NCBI RefSeq assembly: GCF_017874535.1
Contig: NZ_JAGGLS010000002.1
Location: 124,001-188,000, forward strand
Source of the DNA: Anaerococcus nagyae
Lineage (GTDB): Bacteria; Bacillota; Clostridia; Tissierellales; Peptoniphilaceae
Direction of reading: 5' to 3'
Length of the DNA: 64,000 nucleotides
Part shown: positions 19,714-27,057 of the stretch, in pieces
Layout of the letters: each line of letters starts with the position of its first letter
Position numbering within the stretch: position 1 is the stretch's first letter
Translations under genes and position numbers: made by a program
The notes under the pieces: generated by a model
The model's input: only the letters and a program-made list of their open reading frames with translations
What the model was told of the DNA's origin: nothing
Databases searched by the model: none

Positions 19714-20430
19714 ATGAATATTTTTGATATCTTAAATAGTAAATTACTTTACGTATTAGTAGCTATTGGGCTTTTAGTCATCTTTTTAATATGTATTTTG
19801 TTCTTTGTTCGTGCAAAAAAACGTGCAAAGGAATTAGATATACCAGATGAGAAAGTAAAAGCTACAATAAAAAGTTCTTTGGTATTTTCTATAGTACCAT
19901 CTATTGCGGTTATAATTGGACTTATAACCCTTACACCGCTTTTAGGTATACCATGGCCTTGGTTTAGGTTATCAGTTGTGGGATCATTACCTTATGAACT
20001 TACAGCAGCGGAGCTTGCTGTAAAGGGACTTGGTTATCCTGATCTCGCTTCATATCAAGGATCAACTGATATAAGTGCTATAGGTACAATAATGTTTACC
20101 ATGTCCATCTCAATTTTAGGAGGAATGCTATTTAATATATTTTTTCTAGAAAAATATCACAAAAAAGTTTCGGGTGTAGGTACCAAACCATCTCCATTTA
20201 GAGAGTTAGCACTTTCTGTATTAACTTTTGGAATGGTTACAGTATTTTTTCCTATAGAATTTTTAAAATCAAAAACTCATGCTGCAGTAGCAATAACTTC
20301 TATTTTAGTAACAATAATACTTGGAAAAGTATCAAAAAAATATAATATTTCTTGGTTATCTGATTTCATAATGAGTTTTGCTCTAATAATTGGGATGGCA
20401 GCAGGAGTGTTTTTTGAGGGGGTACTATAA
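19714..20430 (+). CDS. DUF5058 family membrane protein
   Basis: 238-residue polytopic membrane protein with about six helices. The pattern VKATIKSSLVFSIVPSIAVIIGLI ... GIPWPWFRLSVVGSLPYELTAAEL, here shown only in part, matches my memory of the DUF5058 family, whose function is unknown. The gene overlaps the next membrane gene by one base (TAATG), so the two are almost certainly co-translated and may form one complex, probably a transporter. AAGGAGGGT lies upstream. The DUF assignment is from recognition, not from a search. Confidence 0.6.
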   Translation: MNIFDILNSKLLYVLVAIGLLVIFLICILFFVRAKKRAKELDIPDEKVKATIKSSLVFSIVPSIAVIIGLITLTPLLGIPWPWFRLSVVGSLPYELTAAELAVKGLGYPDLASYQGSTDISAIGTIMFTMSISILGGMLFNIFFLEKYHKKVSGVGTKPSPFRELALSVLTFGMVTVFFPIEFLKSKTHAAVAITSILVTIILGKVSKKYNISWLSDFIMSFALIIGMAAGVFFEGVL

Positions 20431-21149
20431 TGGCTAATAATAAATCTTATATGGATAATACCTACAGACTTGGAAGAATAGCTACAATTATTTGTATTGC
20501 AATAATGTTTGTTATACCATCAGTAATATGTACGGTTTATAGTATTTGGCCATCATTTGATTCTGTTATGGGTGCAGCAGGACCACTTCTTGCAATATTT
20601 TTACCTACTGCTTTAGCTGAACAACTATCAATGATACCACTTACAGGGAATTCAGCTTATTTAAATTCCATTATGGGAAATGTAACCAATATTAAATTTC
20701 CAGCATATTTATCAGCTTTATCTTCTGTTGATCAAGATCCTGGTACAGAAGAGGCAGATGTTATAGGAATGATTGCAGTATGCATATCTGGTATGACCAC
20801 TATGGTTATAATATTTCTTGGTGTAATACTTTTAGTTCCACTTAGTCCTATACTAACTAGTCCTACTGTTAAAACAGCAACTAATTATATTATGCCAGCA
20901 CTGTTTGGATCAATGTTGGTTGGGACCTTAATGAATAAAACAGCTGGTAGCTATAAGGCTGAGAAAAAACCATTAATTGGAGTCATAGATTTAGCTATAG
21001 TATTTATAATAAACATATTTATAGTAAATCTAGATAGAAAACAAGGATATGCAATGGTTGGGGTAATGTTGTTATCAGTGCTATTAGCCTATATCTTTTA
21101 TAAGAAAGGAATAATAGAACTAGAATCCAAAGAAAAAAATAAGCAATAA
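20430..21149 (+). CDS. Conserved membrane protein, partner of the DUF5058 protein
   Basis: 239 residues with about six hydrophobic helices and a soluble loop after residue 80 (SSVDQDPGTEEAD). I do not recognise a named family. Helices at about 18-40 and 45-65 are followed by a conserved-looking PLTGNSAYLNSIMGNVTN segment, which could line a substrate path. The gene begins at the last base of the DUF5058 gene (GAGGGGG upstream) and ends before a perfect 10-bp terminator, so the pair forms a two-gene operon. A two-subunit permease is a reasonable inference and nothing more. Confidence 0.6.
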   Translation: MANNKSYMDNTYRLGRIATIICIAIMFVIPSVICTVYSIWPSFDSVMGAAGPLLAIFLPTALAEQLSMIPLTGNSAYLNSIMGNVTNIKFPAYLSALSSVDQDPGTEEADVIGMIAVCISGMTTMVIIFLGVILLVPLSPILTSPTVKTATNYIMPALFGSMLVGTLMNKTAGSYKAEKKPLIGVIDLAIVFIINIFIVNLDRKQGYAMVGVMLLSVLLAYIFYKKGIIELESKEKNKQ

Positions 21150-21170
21150 ACTTGTTTTAAATTCGCTAAT

Positions 21171-21205
21171 GGTGTATCATTATACATGATACACCTTATT
21201 TATTT
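21171..21205 (+). terminator. Intrinsic terminator after the DUF5058 pair
   Basis: A perfect 10-bp stem (GGTGTATCAT/ATGATACACC) with a 5-base loop is followed by T-rich sequence. Confidence 0.75.
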
Positions 21206-21265
21206 AGTATCTTAAATAAATCATTAATATATAGTCAGATAATAGTTTATATATGAGAAGGTAAT

Positions 21266-21859
21266 ATGAGGAATTTTTTAAAAAATAACATTTACAATAT
21301 AATCTCACTTTTAATATTTATAGGTTTTTGCTTACTAGGTTATTTAGGATATAAGAAGGGGCTGTTTGATTCTATAGAAAGTTTTAGAAACTATGTATTA
21401 TCCTTTGGACCTTGGGCATTTTTAGTTTTTTTTATAGCAAATATTATGCAGGTAGTAGTTCCTGGGGTACCTGGTGGTATTATACTTGCCTTTGGTGTTA
21501 TTACCTTTGGTGCACTTAAAGGTTTTATATATAATTATTTATCAATCTGCATAGGATGTCTAATTAACTTTACAATATCTAGGACTTTTGGACAAAGTTT
21601 GGTATTAAAAATTTTTGGAGAAAATACTTTTAATAAATATAAAGATAAAATAAAAGATGAAACTTATGAAAAGTTTTTTGCTTTAGCAATTCTATTGCCA
21701 GCTGCTCCGGACGATTTTTTGTGTTATTTGTCAGGACTTAGTAATATGAGCTTTAAGAAGTTTGCACTAATAATTTTCTTTTGTAAACCACCATCAATAT
21801 TTTTATACTCAATGGCGTGGTACTTTGGATTTGATTGGTTTATGAATAAATTTAGTTAA
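21266..21859 (+). CDS. TVP38/TMEM64 (VTT/DedA-like) membrane protein, copy 1
   Basis: 197-residue member of the SNARE-associated/VTT domain family. It has about five helices, the re-entrant loop region VVPGVPGGIILAFG and the conserved SRTFG motif, then a C-terminal LLPAAPDDFLCYLSG segment. Related proteins move phospholipids or undecaprenyl phosphate across the membrane; this protein's substrate is unknown. It is a close paralogue of the next gene, the two matching along their whole length. GAAGG precedes the ATG. Confidence 0.8.
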   Translation: MRNFLKNNIYNIISLLIFIGFCLLGYLGYKKGLFDSIESFRNYVLSFGPWAFLVFFIANIMQVVVPGVPGGIILAFGVITFGALKGFIYNYLSICIGCLINFTISRTFGQSLVLKIFGENTFNKYKDKIKDETYEKFFALAILLPAAPDDFLCYLSGLSNMSFKKFALIIFFCKPPSIFLYSMAWYFGFDWFMNKFS

Positions 21860-21906
21860 ATATTATATAATTTACTTTATTAAAGAATAATAAAGAAAAT
21901 TTGATG

Positions 21907-21935
21907 TTGACAAGGTATATGAAAGGATGTATTAT
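21907..21935 (+). promoter_or_regulatory. Strong promoter between the two TVP38 genes
   Basis: TTGACA, a 17-base spacer, TATTAT. It would start transcription about 30 bases before the ATG at 21971, so the second copy can be expressed independently of the first. Confidence 0.75.
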
Positions 21936-21970
21936 TGTATTATAATAATAATACAGGATTAGAAGGTTAT

Positions 21971-22561
21971 ATGATAAAATTTCTTAAAAAAAATATATGC
22001 AATATTATAGCAATAATAGTTCTTTTAATACTAACTGTACTTGGGTACATGGGTTACAAACATGGATTATTTAATTCTATTGACACTTTTAGAGATTTTA
22101 TATTATCTTATGGTGCTTGGGCAAATATTATTTTTATGATTGTGCAAGTAACCCAAATAGTTGTTCCTATAATACCAGGTGGATTAACTACTATTTTTGG
22201 AGTTGTTATCTTTGGACCACTATGGGGATTTATTTACAATTATATATCCATTTGTTTTGGATCTATGTTGGTGTTTTTTATATCCAGAACATTTGGAAAA
22301 TCAATTGTACTAAATTTATTTGGTGAAGATACTTTTGATAAATATAAGCATAAGATAAGAGATAAGACTTATGAGAAGTTTTTTGCTTGGGCTATTTTAT
22401 TACCTGTAGCTCCAGATGATTTTCTATGCTACTTAACTGGCTTATCTGATATGAGTTTTAAAAAATTTTCAACTATAATTCTTTTATGTAAGCCCCCTTC
22501 AATATTCTTATATTCAATGGGATGGGCAATGGGATTAGAGTGGATAGTTAATAAAATATAA
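21971..22561 (+). CDS. TVP38/TMEM64 (VTT/DedA-like) membrane protein, copy 2
   Basis: 196 residues, same fold as copy 1 and aligning from MIKFLKKNICNII (MRNFLKKNIYNII in copy 1) to the end. Conserved points are VVPIIPGGLTTIFG, SRTFGKS and LLPVAPDDFLCYLTG. The start was set at 21971 by this alignment and by GAAGG at 21962-21966; upstream in-frame codons would add residues with no match. Tandem duplication is evident. Copy 2 has its own TTGACA promoter, and a bidirectional hairpin follows. Confidence 0.8.
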   Translation: MIKFLKKNICNIIAIIVLLILTVLGYMGYKHGLFNSIDTFRDFILSYGAWANIIFMIVQVTQIVVPIIPGGLTTIFGVVIFGPLWGFIYNYISICFGSMLVFFISRTFGKSIVLNLFGEDTFDKYKHKIRDKTYEKFFAWAILLPVAPDDFLCYLTGLSDMSFKKFSTIILLCKPPSIFLYSMGWAMGLEWIVNKI

Positions 22562-22567
22562 TTTAAA

Positions 22568-22617
22568 AAGGAGTACTTACAAAATAATGATAATCCATTA
22601 TCTTGTAAGTACTCCTT
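22568..22617. terminator. Bidirectional terminator between convergent genes
   Basis: Outer 15-bp stem AAGGAGTACTTACAA/TTGTAAGTACTCCTT, with a smaller GATAAT/ATTATC stem inside. It lies between the stop of TVP38 copy 2 and the stop of the ABC gene on the other strand. Confidence 0.8.
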
Positions 22618-22620
22618 ATT

Positions 22621-24378
22621 TTATGTATATAGTTCCTTTTGTGTGTTAAACATTTCTGCGTATAGCTTATTGGCTTTTAGAAGTTCAGTGTGACTTCCAT
22701 TTTCTTCAATGTGACCATCATTACAAACAATAATTCTATCAGCATATTTAGTAGAAGACAATCTATGGGATATGAAGAGTGATGTTTGATCTTCTGTAAT
22801 TTTTAGCATATTTTCGAATATTTCTTGTTCGCTACGAGGGTCAAGAGCACTTGTTGGTTCATCCATAATTATAAATTTACCTTTGTGTTGCATGGAACGT
22901 GCTAAGGCTAATTTTTGACCTAAACCACCTGATGGAGATACTCCGTTATTGTCAAAGACAGTCGTTAAATAATTCTCTTTTCCATTTGGTAGATTGTCAA
23001 CCCATTTTTTGATATTAAGCAGTTTAAATGAAGCATCCATTTGTTCATAATCACATTTATTAATATCATCTTTTATGTTTGTAGCAACATTCTCATCGAT
23101 TCTAAATGGAAATAATCTAAAGTCCTGAAAGGTAGGGGATAGGATTTTATAATAATATTTTGTATCTATATCTTTTATATTGGTGCCGTTTAGTAAAATT
23201 TCACCACTGCTAGGTTCATAAAATTTACATAAAAGCTTTACTATAGTAGATTTACCAGCACCATTTCGCCCAACGAGAGCTACAGTTTCACCGGGGTTAA
23301 TTATAAATGAACAATTTTTAAGTATATAATCATTACTTGATGGGTACTTAAATGATACATCCTTAAATTCTAATCTTACTGTTGATAGATCTATATCATT
23401 TATATCTCCTTCTTCGTGGGAATCCTCAATATCTAAAAATTCATATAATGTATTTAATGATACATTTAATCCAGCTAAGTCGGCATAATATTGCTGAAAA
23501 GATTGTAAGGCCTCAATGAGCTTATTTAAGCAATTAAAATACAAAGTGAAATTTGATATTGTTATTGTATTTTGAATAAGTCTATAAGTAATATATATGA
23601 ATGATCCTACTATGCCCATATTATTTATTATATTTATTAGACCAAGCATAGCTCCATTTTTTGTAAAATACTTATGGTTAGCTTTAAACATTTCATTCAT
23701 ATGATATGCAGCTTTTTCAAGAATCATCTTCTCTGCATTAAAAATTTTAATATCTTTAGAGTATTTATAATCTTTTGCAAATTTAAAATAGTAATTATAA
23801 ACTCTTATATCTCCAGCAGATCTTTTTTGATAGTCTTTCTCATTATCTTTAATTATTTTAGATAAGGGTTTATTTAATATTACTAAGATAATTAAAATAA
23901 GTGGTATTATAAAATTTAGTTTAATTAATATAACTATAGAAAAAATACCAGTTATAACTGCTCCTGAAGCGAAGGACATAAATTCTAGTAGGGAATAGGT
24001 ACTTCCTACTGCATACAAGGCTTGTTGAGTCTTATCTTGGATAGACTTAGAATCTGTCATTTCGATAGGCAGACTTAAAACTTTCTCATTTACTTTATAA
24101 GATAGTTCATCATTAAATACTTGCATAGTTCTTTCATAATAATTATTTGAGTATAGATTTATAATTTTATTTAGAAAAGCTAATACTAAAGCAATTAATG
24201 CGATCATAAACATAATATTTAAGCGTCTTAAGTTTTGATATTCATCTATTATTAATTTTGGAGCAATTACATTGAATATGGGTAGTAAACCAGTAAGCAA
24301 AGAAAGTATTATGGTTTTCTTAATAAAACCTTTGTGATTTTTATCTATAAGTTTAAAAAGTCTTATAAAATTACGCAT
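22621..24378 (-). CDS. ABC exporter half-transporter, second subunit (permease-ATPase)
   Basis: 585 residues: an exporter-type membrane domain with about six helices (to about residue 310) fused to an ATPase domain. Walker A is GRNGAGKSTIVK, Walker B FIIMDEP followed by TSALDP, and the H-loop SHRLSS. The signature reads SPSGGLGQKLALARS instead of a clean LSGGQ, so one composite ATP site of the heterodimer is atypical. The ATG at 24378 has AGGAGG upstream and overlaps the stop of the first subunit by 8 bases; a longer in-frame reading lacks a ribosome site. It pairs with the next gene as a heterodimeric exporter. Substrate unknown. Confidence 0.85.
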   Translation of the reverse strand: MRNFIRLFKLIDKNHKGFIKKTIILSLLTGLLPIFNVIAPKLIIDEYQNLRRLNIMFMIALIALVLAFLNKIINLYSNNYYERTMQVFNDELSYKVNEKVLSLPIEMTDSKSIQDKTQQALYAVGSTYSLLEFMSFASGAVITGIFSIVILIKLNFIIPLILIILVILNKPLSKIIKDNEKDYQKRSAGDIRVYNYYFKFAKDYKYSKDIKIFNAEKMILEKAAYHMNEMFKANHKYFTKNGAMLGLINIINNMGIVGSFIYITYRLIQNTITISNFTLYFNCLNKLIEALQSFQQYYADLAGLNVSLNTLYEFLDIEDSHEEGDINDIDLSTVRLEFKDVSFKYPSSNDYILKNCSFIINPGETVALVGRNGAGKSTIVKLLCKFYEPSSGEILLNGTNIKDIDTKYYYKILSPTFQDFRLFPFRIDENVATNIKDDINKCDYEQMDASFKLLNIKKWVDNLPNGKENYLTTVFDNNGVSPSGGLGQKLALARSMQHKGKFIIMDEPTSALDPRSEQEIFENMLKITEDQTSLFISHRLSSTKYADRIIVCNDGHIEENGSHTELLKANKLYAEMFNTQKELYT

Positions 24379-26116
24379 TAGCTTCCTCCTTATAATTTTT
24401 GGCTTGAATATCAAATAGTTCTTTATATTCGCCATTTTTTGACATTAACTCGTCATGAGTTCCTTCTTCAGTGATCTCACCATTTTTTAAATATATAACT
24501 TTATCACAAAATTTAGTGGAAGCTAGTCTATGAGAAATGAATATACTAGATTTATCTTCAGTTATTGAATTATAAAGCTCATATAATTCCTTTTCAGCAA
24601 TAGCATCTAATTGAGCAGTTGGTTCATCTAATATTAAAATATGATAAGAAGATTTATTTATAGCACGAGCCAAAAACAATCTTTGTTTTTGGCCACCAGA
24701 TAAGTCTATGCCATTATCATCAAGAGTTCTTAGAAGTATTTGCTCATCCTCATTATCATATTTATCAACTAAGAAATCTAAACCAGTTTTTTTATAAATT
24801 TTTGATAAGTCTTTTTTATCGGTATTCATAGCTACATTTTCCCTAATGCTATAAGGCATTACTAAAGTATCTTGAAATACTGCAGAAACTAAGTCTTTCC
24901 TGTCGATATTATAAGAATTTATATCCTCTCCATTTAGTAAAATTTTTCCACTAGTAGGCTCATAAAGTCCTGCCAATATCAGAGCTAGAGTACTTTTTCC
25001 AGCTCCATTTTCTCCTACAATAGCGATGCTTTCATTGTTATTAAGCTTTAAGTTTATATTTTTCAAAGTATACGTGTTAGATTTAGGGTATTTAAAGTAA
25101 ACATTTTTAAATTCTATATCTATTTTAGAAAAATTAACCTTTTTATAATTATTGACAGGTTTATCTAGAGTTTTAAAATAGTATTTGAATAGGTTTAAAT
25201 CTCTAACTAAATAAGCAGACTGATCAGCTAGATTGTCAACGATAATTACAAAAGAAAATAAGCTAGTAAACAAAATATAAAATTTTGATAGTCTTATGTT
25301 TCCATTTTGAAGATTGGATATTAGCCAATAGAAAACAGGTACATCACGGATTAAAGATATGGCCTTAGCCTTTAAATTGAGTGTAAAAACTTTACTGTTT
25401 GATTTCACAAATTCATTATCCCAGTGTTTTGTAATACTGGAATAATACTTTTTAAACAACGTATTATAATCATACATAAGTATATCAAGCTTGCTAATTG
25501 GACTTTGAAGTTCATAGTTTAATTGTTGTAATTGTTCCCATGTATAATCAATGTCATTCCAAAAAGCATCATATATAAATGTCGTTTTATATATGAATTT
25601 ACAAGAGAAAAACGTTAATACTATCATATAAATTATTAGCCACCATTCTAGAGCTGTAAATATCCAAAGATAACCAATTAAAGATATGATTAAACCAAAA
25701 ATTAAAGGCATATGAAGAATTATTCCTCCAAAACCATCAAAGGGATATTGTATTGATCTTATAGCGTCAGTAATGATCTCTTTATATTTCTTATCTTGTT
25801 GTTTTGAGTATGACAAACTAAGGCTATAATTTATAATGTTTGTATTTAGCCCATAGCGTAGATTATTCATTCTCATCCTGTAATTGCCAGTTAAGAACGA
25901 GTTTAAGAATTTCATTAAAGATGTTAGGATAAATAATCCTATAAAAAATGGAATAAAAAATTCTAATCCTTTGTCCTTATTATCTATAACATAGGCAGGA
26001 GCAAATATCCATATGAATGGCAAAACACCATTGATTATGGAATTAAGGATTACTATTACATACATAAAAGGGTCTTTGGACCACATTTGATTTAAAATAA
26101 ATTTTAGTTCTTTCAT
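24371..26116 (-). CDS. ABC exporter half-transporter, first subunit (permease-ATPase)
   Basis: 581 residues with the exporter membrane domain and a C-terminal ATPase. Walker A is GENGAGKSTLAL, the signature the canonical LSGGQKQRLFLARA, Walker B ILILDEPTAQLD, and the H-loop SHRLAS. It has no peptidase C39 domain, so it does not itself cleave a leader peptide. I place the start at ATG 26116 (MKELKFIL). The AGGAGG at 26139-26144 is 22 bases away in sequence but is brought to 6 bases if the 16-base palindrome between them folds. A TTG at 26164 is in frame but has no ribosome site. A long leader with a 15-codon ORF precedes it. Confidence 0.82.
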   Translation of the reverse strand: MKELKFILNQMWSKDPFMYVIVILNSIINGVLPFIWIFAPAYVIDNKDKGLEFFIPFFIGLFILTSLMKFLNSFLTGNYRMRMNNLRYGLNTNIINYSLSLSYSKQQDKKYKEIITDAIRSIQYPFDGFGGIILHMPLIFGLIISLIGYLWIFTALEWWLIIYMIVLTFFSCKFIYKTTFIYDAFWNDIDYTWEQLQQLNYELQSPISKLDILMYDYNTLFKKYYSSITKHWDNEFVKSNSKVFTLNLKAKAISLIRDVPVFYWLISNLQNGNIRLSKFYILFTSLFSFVIIVDNLADQSAYLVRDLNLFKYYFKTLDKPVNNYKKVNFSKIDIEFKNVYFKYPKSNTYTLKNINLKLNNNESIAIVGENGAGKSTLALILAGLYEPTSGKILLNGEDINSYNIDRKDLVSAVFQDTLVMPYSIRENVAMNTDKKDLSKIYKKTGLDFLVDKYDNEDEQILLRTLDDNGIDLSGGQKQRLFLARAINKSSYHILILDEPTAQLDAIAEKELYELYNSITEDKSSIFISHRLASTKFCDKVIYLKNGEITEEGTHDELMSKNGEYKELFDIQAKNYKEEANA

Positions 26117-26144
26117 AAGTGTAGGAATATTCCTACGACCTCCT
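26117..26144 (-). promoter_or_regulatory. Hairpin inside the ribosome-binding region of the ABC operon
   Basis: On the minus strand the order is AGGAGG, TC, the perfect palindrome GTAGGAATATTCCTAC (26121-26136), ACTT, ATG. Folding of the palindrome shortens the distance from Shine-Dalgarno to ATG from 22 to 6 bases. The palindrome could instead be a protein-binding site. Confidence 0.55.
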
Positions 26145-26191
26145 TGTCTTTTATTTATAGTCAAAGCAAGGAGTATATGTACTTACTTTGA

Positions 26192-26239
26192 CTATTGGAT
26201 ATTTACCTTTACTATTCTTTGATTTAAATTAATATTCAT
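26192..26239 (-). CDS. Putative 15-residue leader peptide of the ABC exporter operon
   Basis: ATG to TAG encoding MNINLNQRIVKVNIQ, with a very strong AAGGAGG 6-7 bases upstream. It lies between a near-consensus promoter (26270-26298) and the first exporter gene, in the 5' leader. After its stop, CAAAGTAAG and CTTGCTTTG can pair (one G-U). It could be a regulatory uORF or a very short secreted peptide; nothing in the sequence decides this. No signal-peptide or lanthipeptide-type leader features are visible. Confidence 0.4.
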   Translation of the reverse strand: MNINLNQRIVKVNIQ

Positions 26240-26269
26240 TTTTATCCTCCTTCTTATATATTTGATAAG

Positions 26270-26298
26270 ATTATAGCATGATAAAATTTATTTGTAAA
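26270..26298 (-). promoter_or_regulatory. Promoter of the ABC exporter operon
   Basis: TTTACA, a 17-base spacer ending in TGC, then TATAAT (26275-26270). It is a near-consensus promoter with an extended -10, giving a leader of about 150 bases before the exporter ATG. Confidence 0.8.
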
Positions 26299-26365
26299 TA
26301 TGTAAAAAAGTTGTAGAAAAATTTATATAAAAAAAGATGGCTTAATTGCCATCTAAAAATACAGG

Positions 26366-26992
26366 TTAATATAAAATATCATTACCAGCTATAAATTCAA
26401 TTTCGATATCGGTACCAAAAGTTTCGCTATGTATAATCTTAAAAGCCCTGACTTTACTAGTATTATCAAAGCATAGATTGTTATTAATTACTTCACCCAA
26501 TGGAGCAATAGATGTTATCCCTTGCTTGTTATATATAGGAAGTGCCTTAGCTATAATAAAATTTACTTGATCTTCGATTAATGATATATCAAGTTTATCA
26601 TAAAATTCACTAATCTTAAGTACTGCTCTTTCTTCGCTTAGCTGTAATTTTATATCTTTGAAATTATAGAAAACCCCCATAACTATTTTAAAAATTATGT
26701 AAGCAGTATTATAGGATAAATTTTTCATTCTATTTTTCATATTTAGTTTAAGTATAACTTCAGATTTGTTTGGTTTACCTTTTACTAGATGTATTATATT
26801 GTCTCTCTTTTCATCTATTGAAAGTATTTCTAAATCTAGGATACTTCCCTTATCTTCCAAAAGATAAGAATTTTTAGGCATAAAGATAGTCCTATCTAAT
26901 ATAATTTGTGTATTATTGTCTTGAATACGTCTTGATATTATATTTGCCTTAATTTCTTCTATTTCTGGATATTCTAAGTATAGTTTTTGCAT
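26366..26992 (-). CDS. Degenerate AlaX-like (alanyl-tRNA editing domain) protein
   Basis: 208 residues. I do not recognise it as a named gene, but its layout follows AlaX/AlaRS editing proteins. An N-terminal strand region has ILDRTIFMPKNS where AlaX has LDRTxFYPEGG, then DKGSILDLEIL, then NMKNRMKNLSYNTAYIIFKI where AlaX has R..HM..HTAxHLL. The C-terminal part has CFDNTSKVRAFKII where AlaX has CGGTHV..TGEI..I. The zinc-binding His pair is replaced by Tyr94 and Tyr98, and the Cys/His of the second motif is mostly lost, so deacylation is unlikely. GAGGT precedes the ATG. It is a single gene divergent from comEC. Confidence 0.45.
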   Translation of the reverse strand: MQKLYLEYPEIEEIKANIISRRIQDNNTQIILDRTIFMPKNSYLLEDKGSILDLEILSIDEKRDNIIHLVKGKPNKSEVILKLNMKNRMKNLSYNTAYIIFKIVMGVFYNFKDIKLQLSEERAVLKISEFYDKLDISLIEDQVNFIIAKALPIYNKQGITSIAPLGEVINNNLCFDNTSKVRAFKIIHSETFGTDIEIEFIAGNDILY

Positions 26993-27031
26993 AAGCTACC
27001 TCATTTTCACCTCTAATCATTTAAATACATA

Positions 27032-27040
27032 TGATATAAT
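27032..27040 (+). promoter_or_regulatory. Extended -10 promoter of comEC
   Basis: TGA followed by TATAAT, 17 bases before the comEC ATG, in the divergent space with the AlaX-like gene. No clear -35. Confidence 0.5.
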
Positions 27041-27057
27041 ATACCCGAGGTTAGGCT

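Noticed and set aside
22588-22603. A Fur-box-like TGATAAT-CC-ATTATCT sequence
   Set aside because: The spacing is 7-2-7 instead of 7-1-7, one arm differs, and it is the inner stem of a bidirectional terminator with no promoter near.
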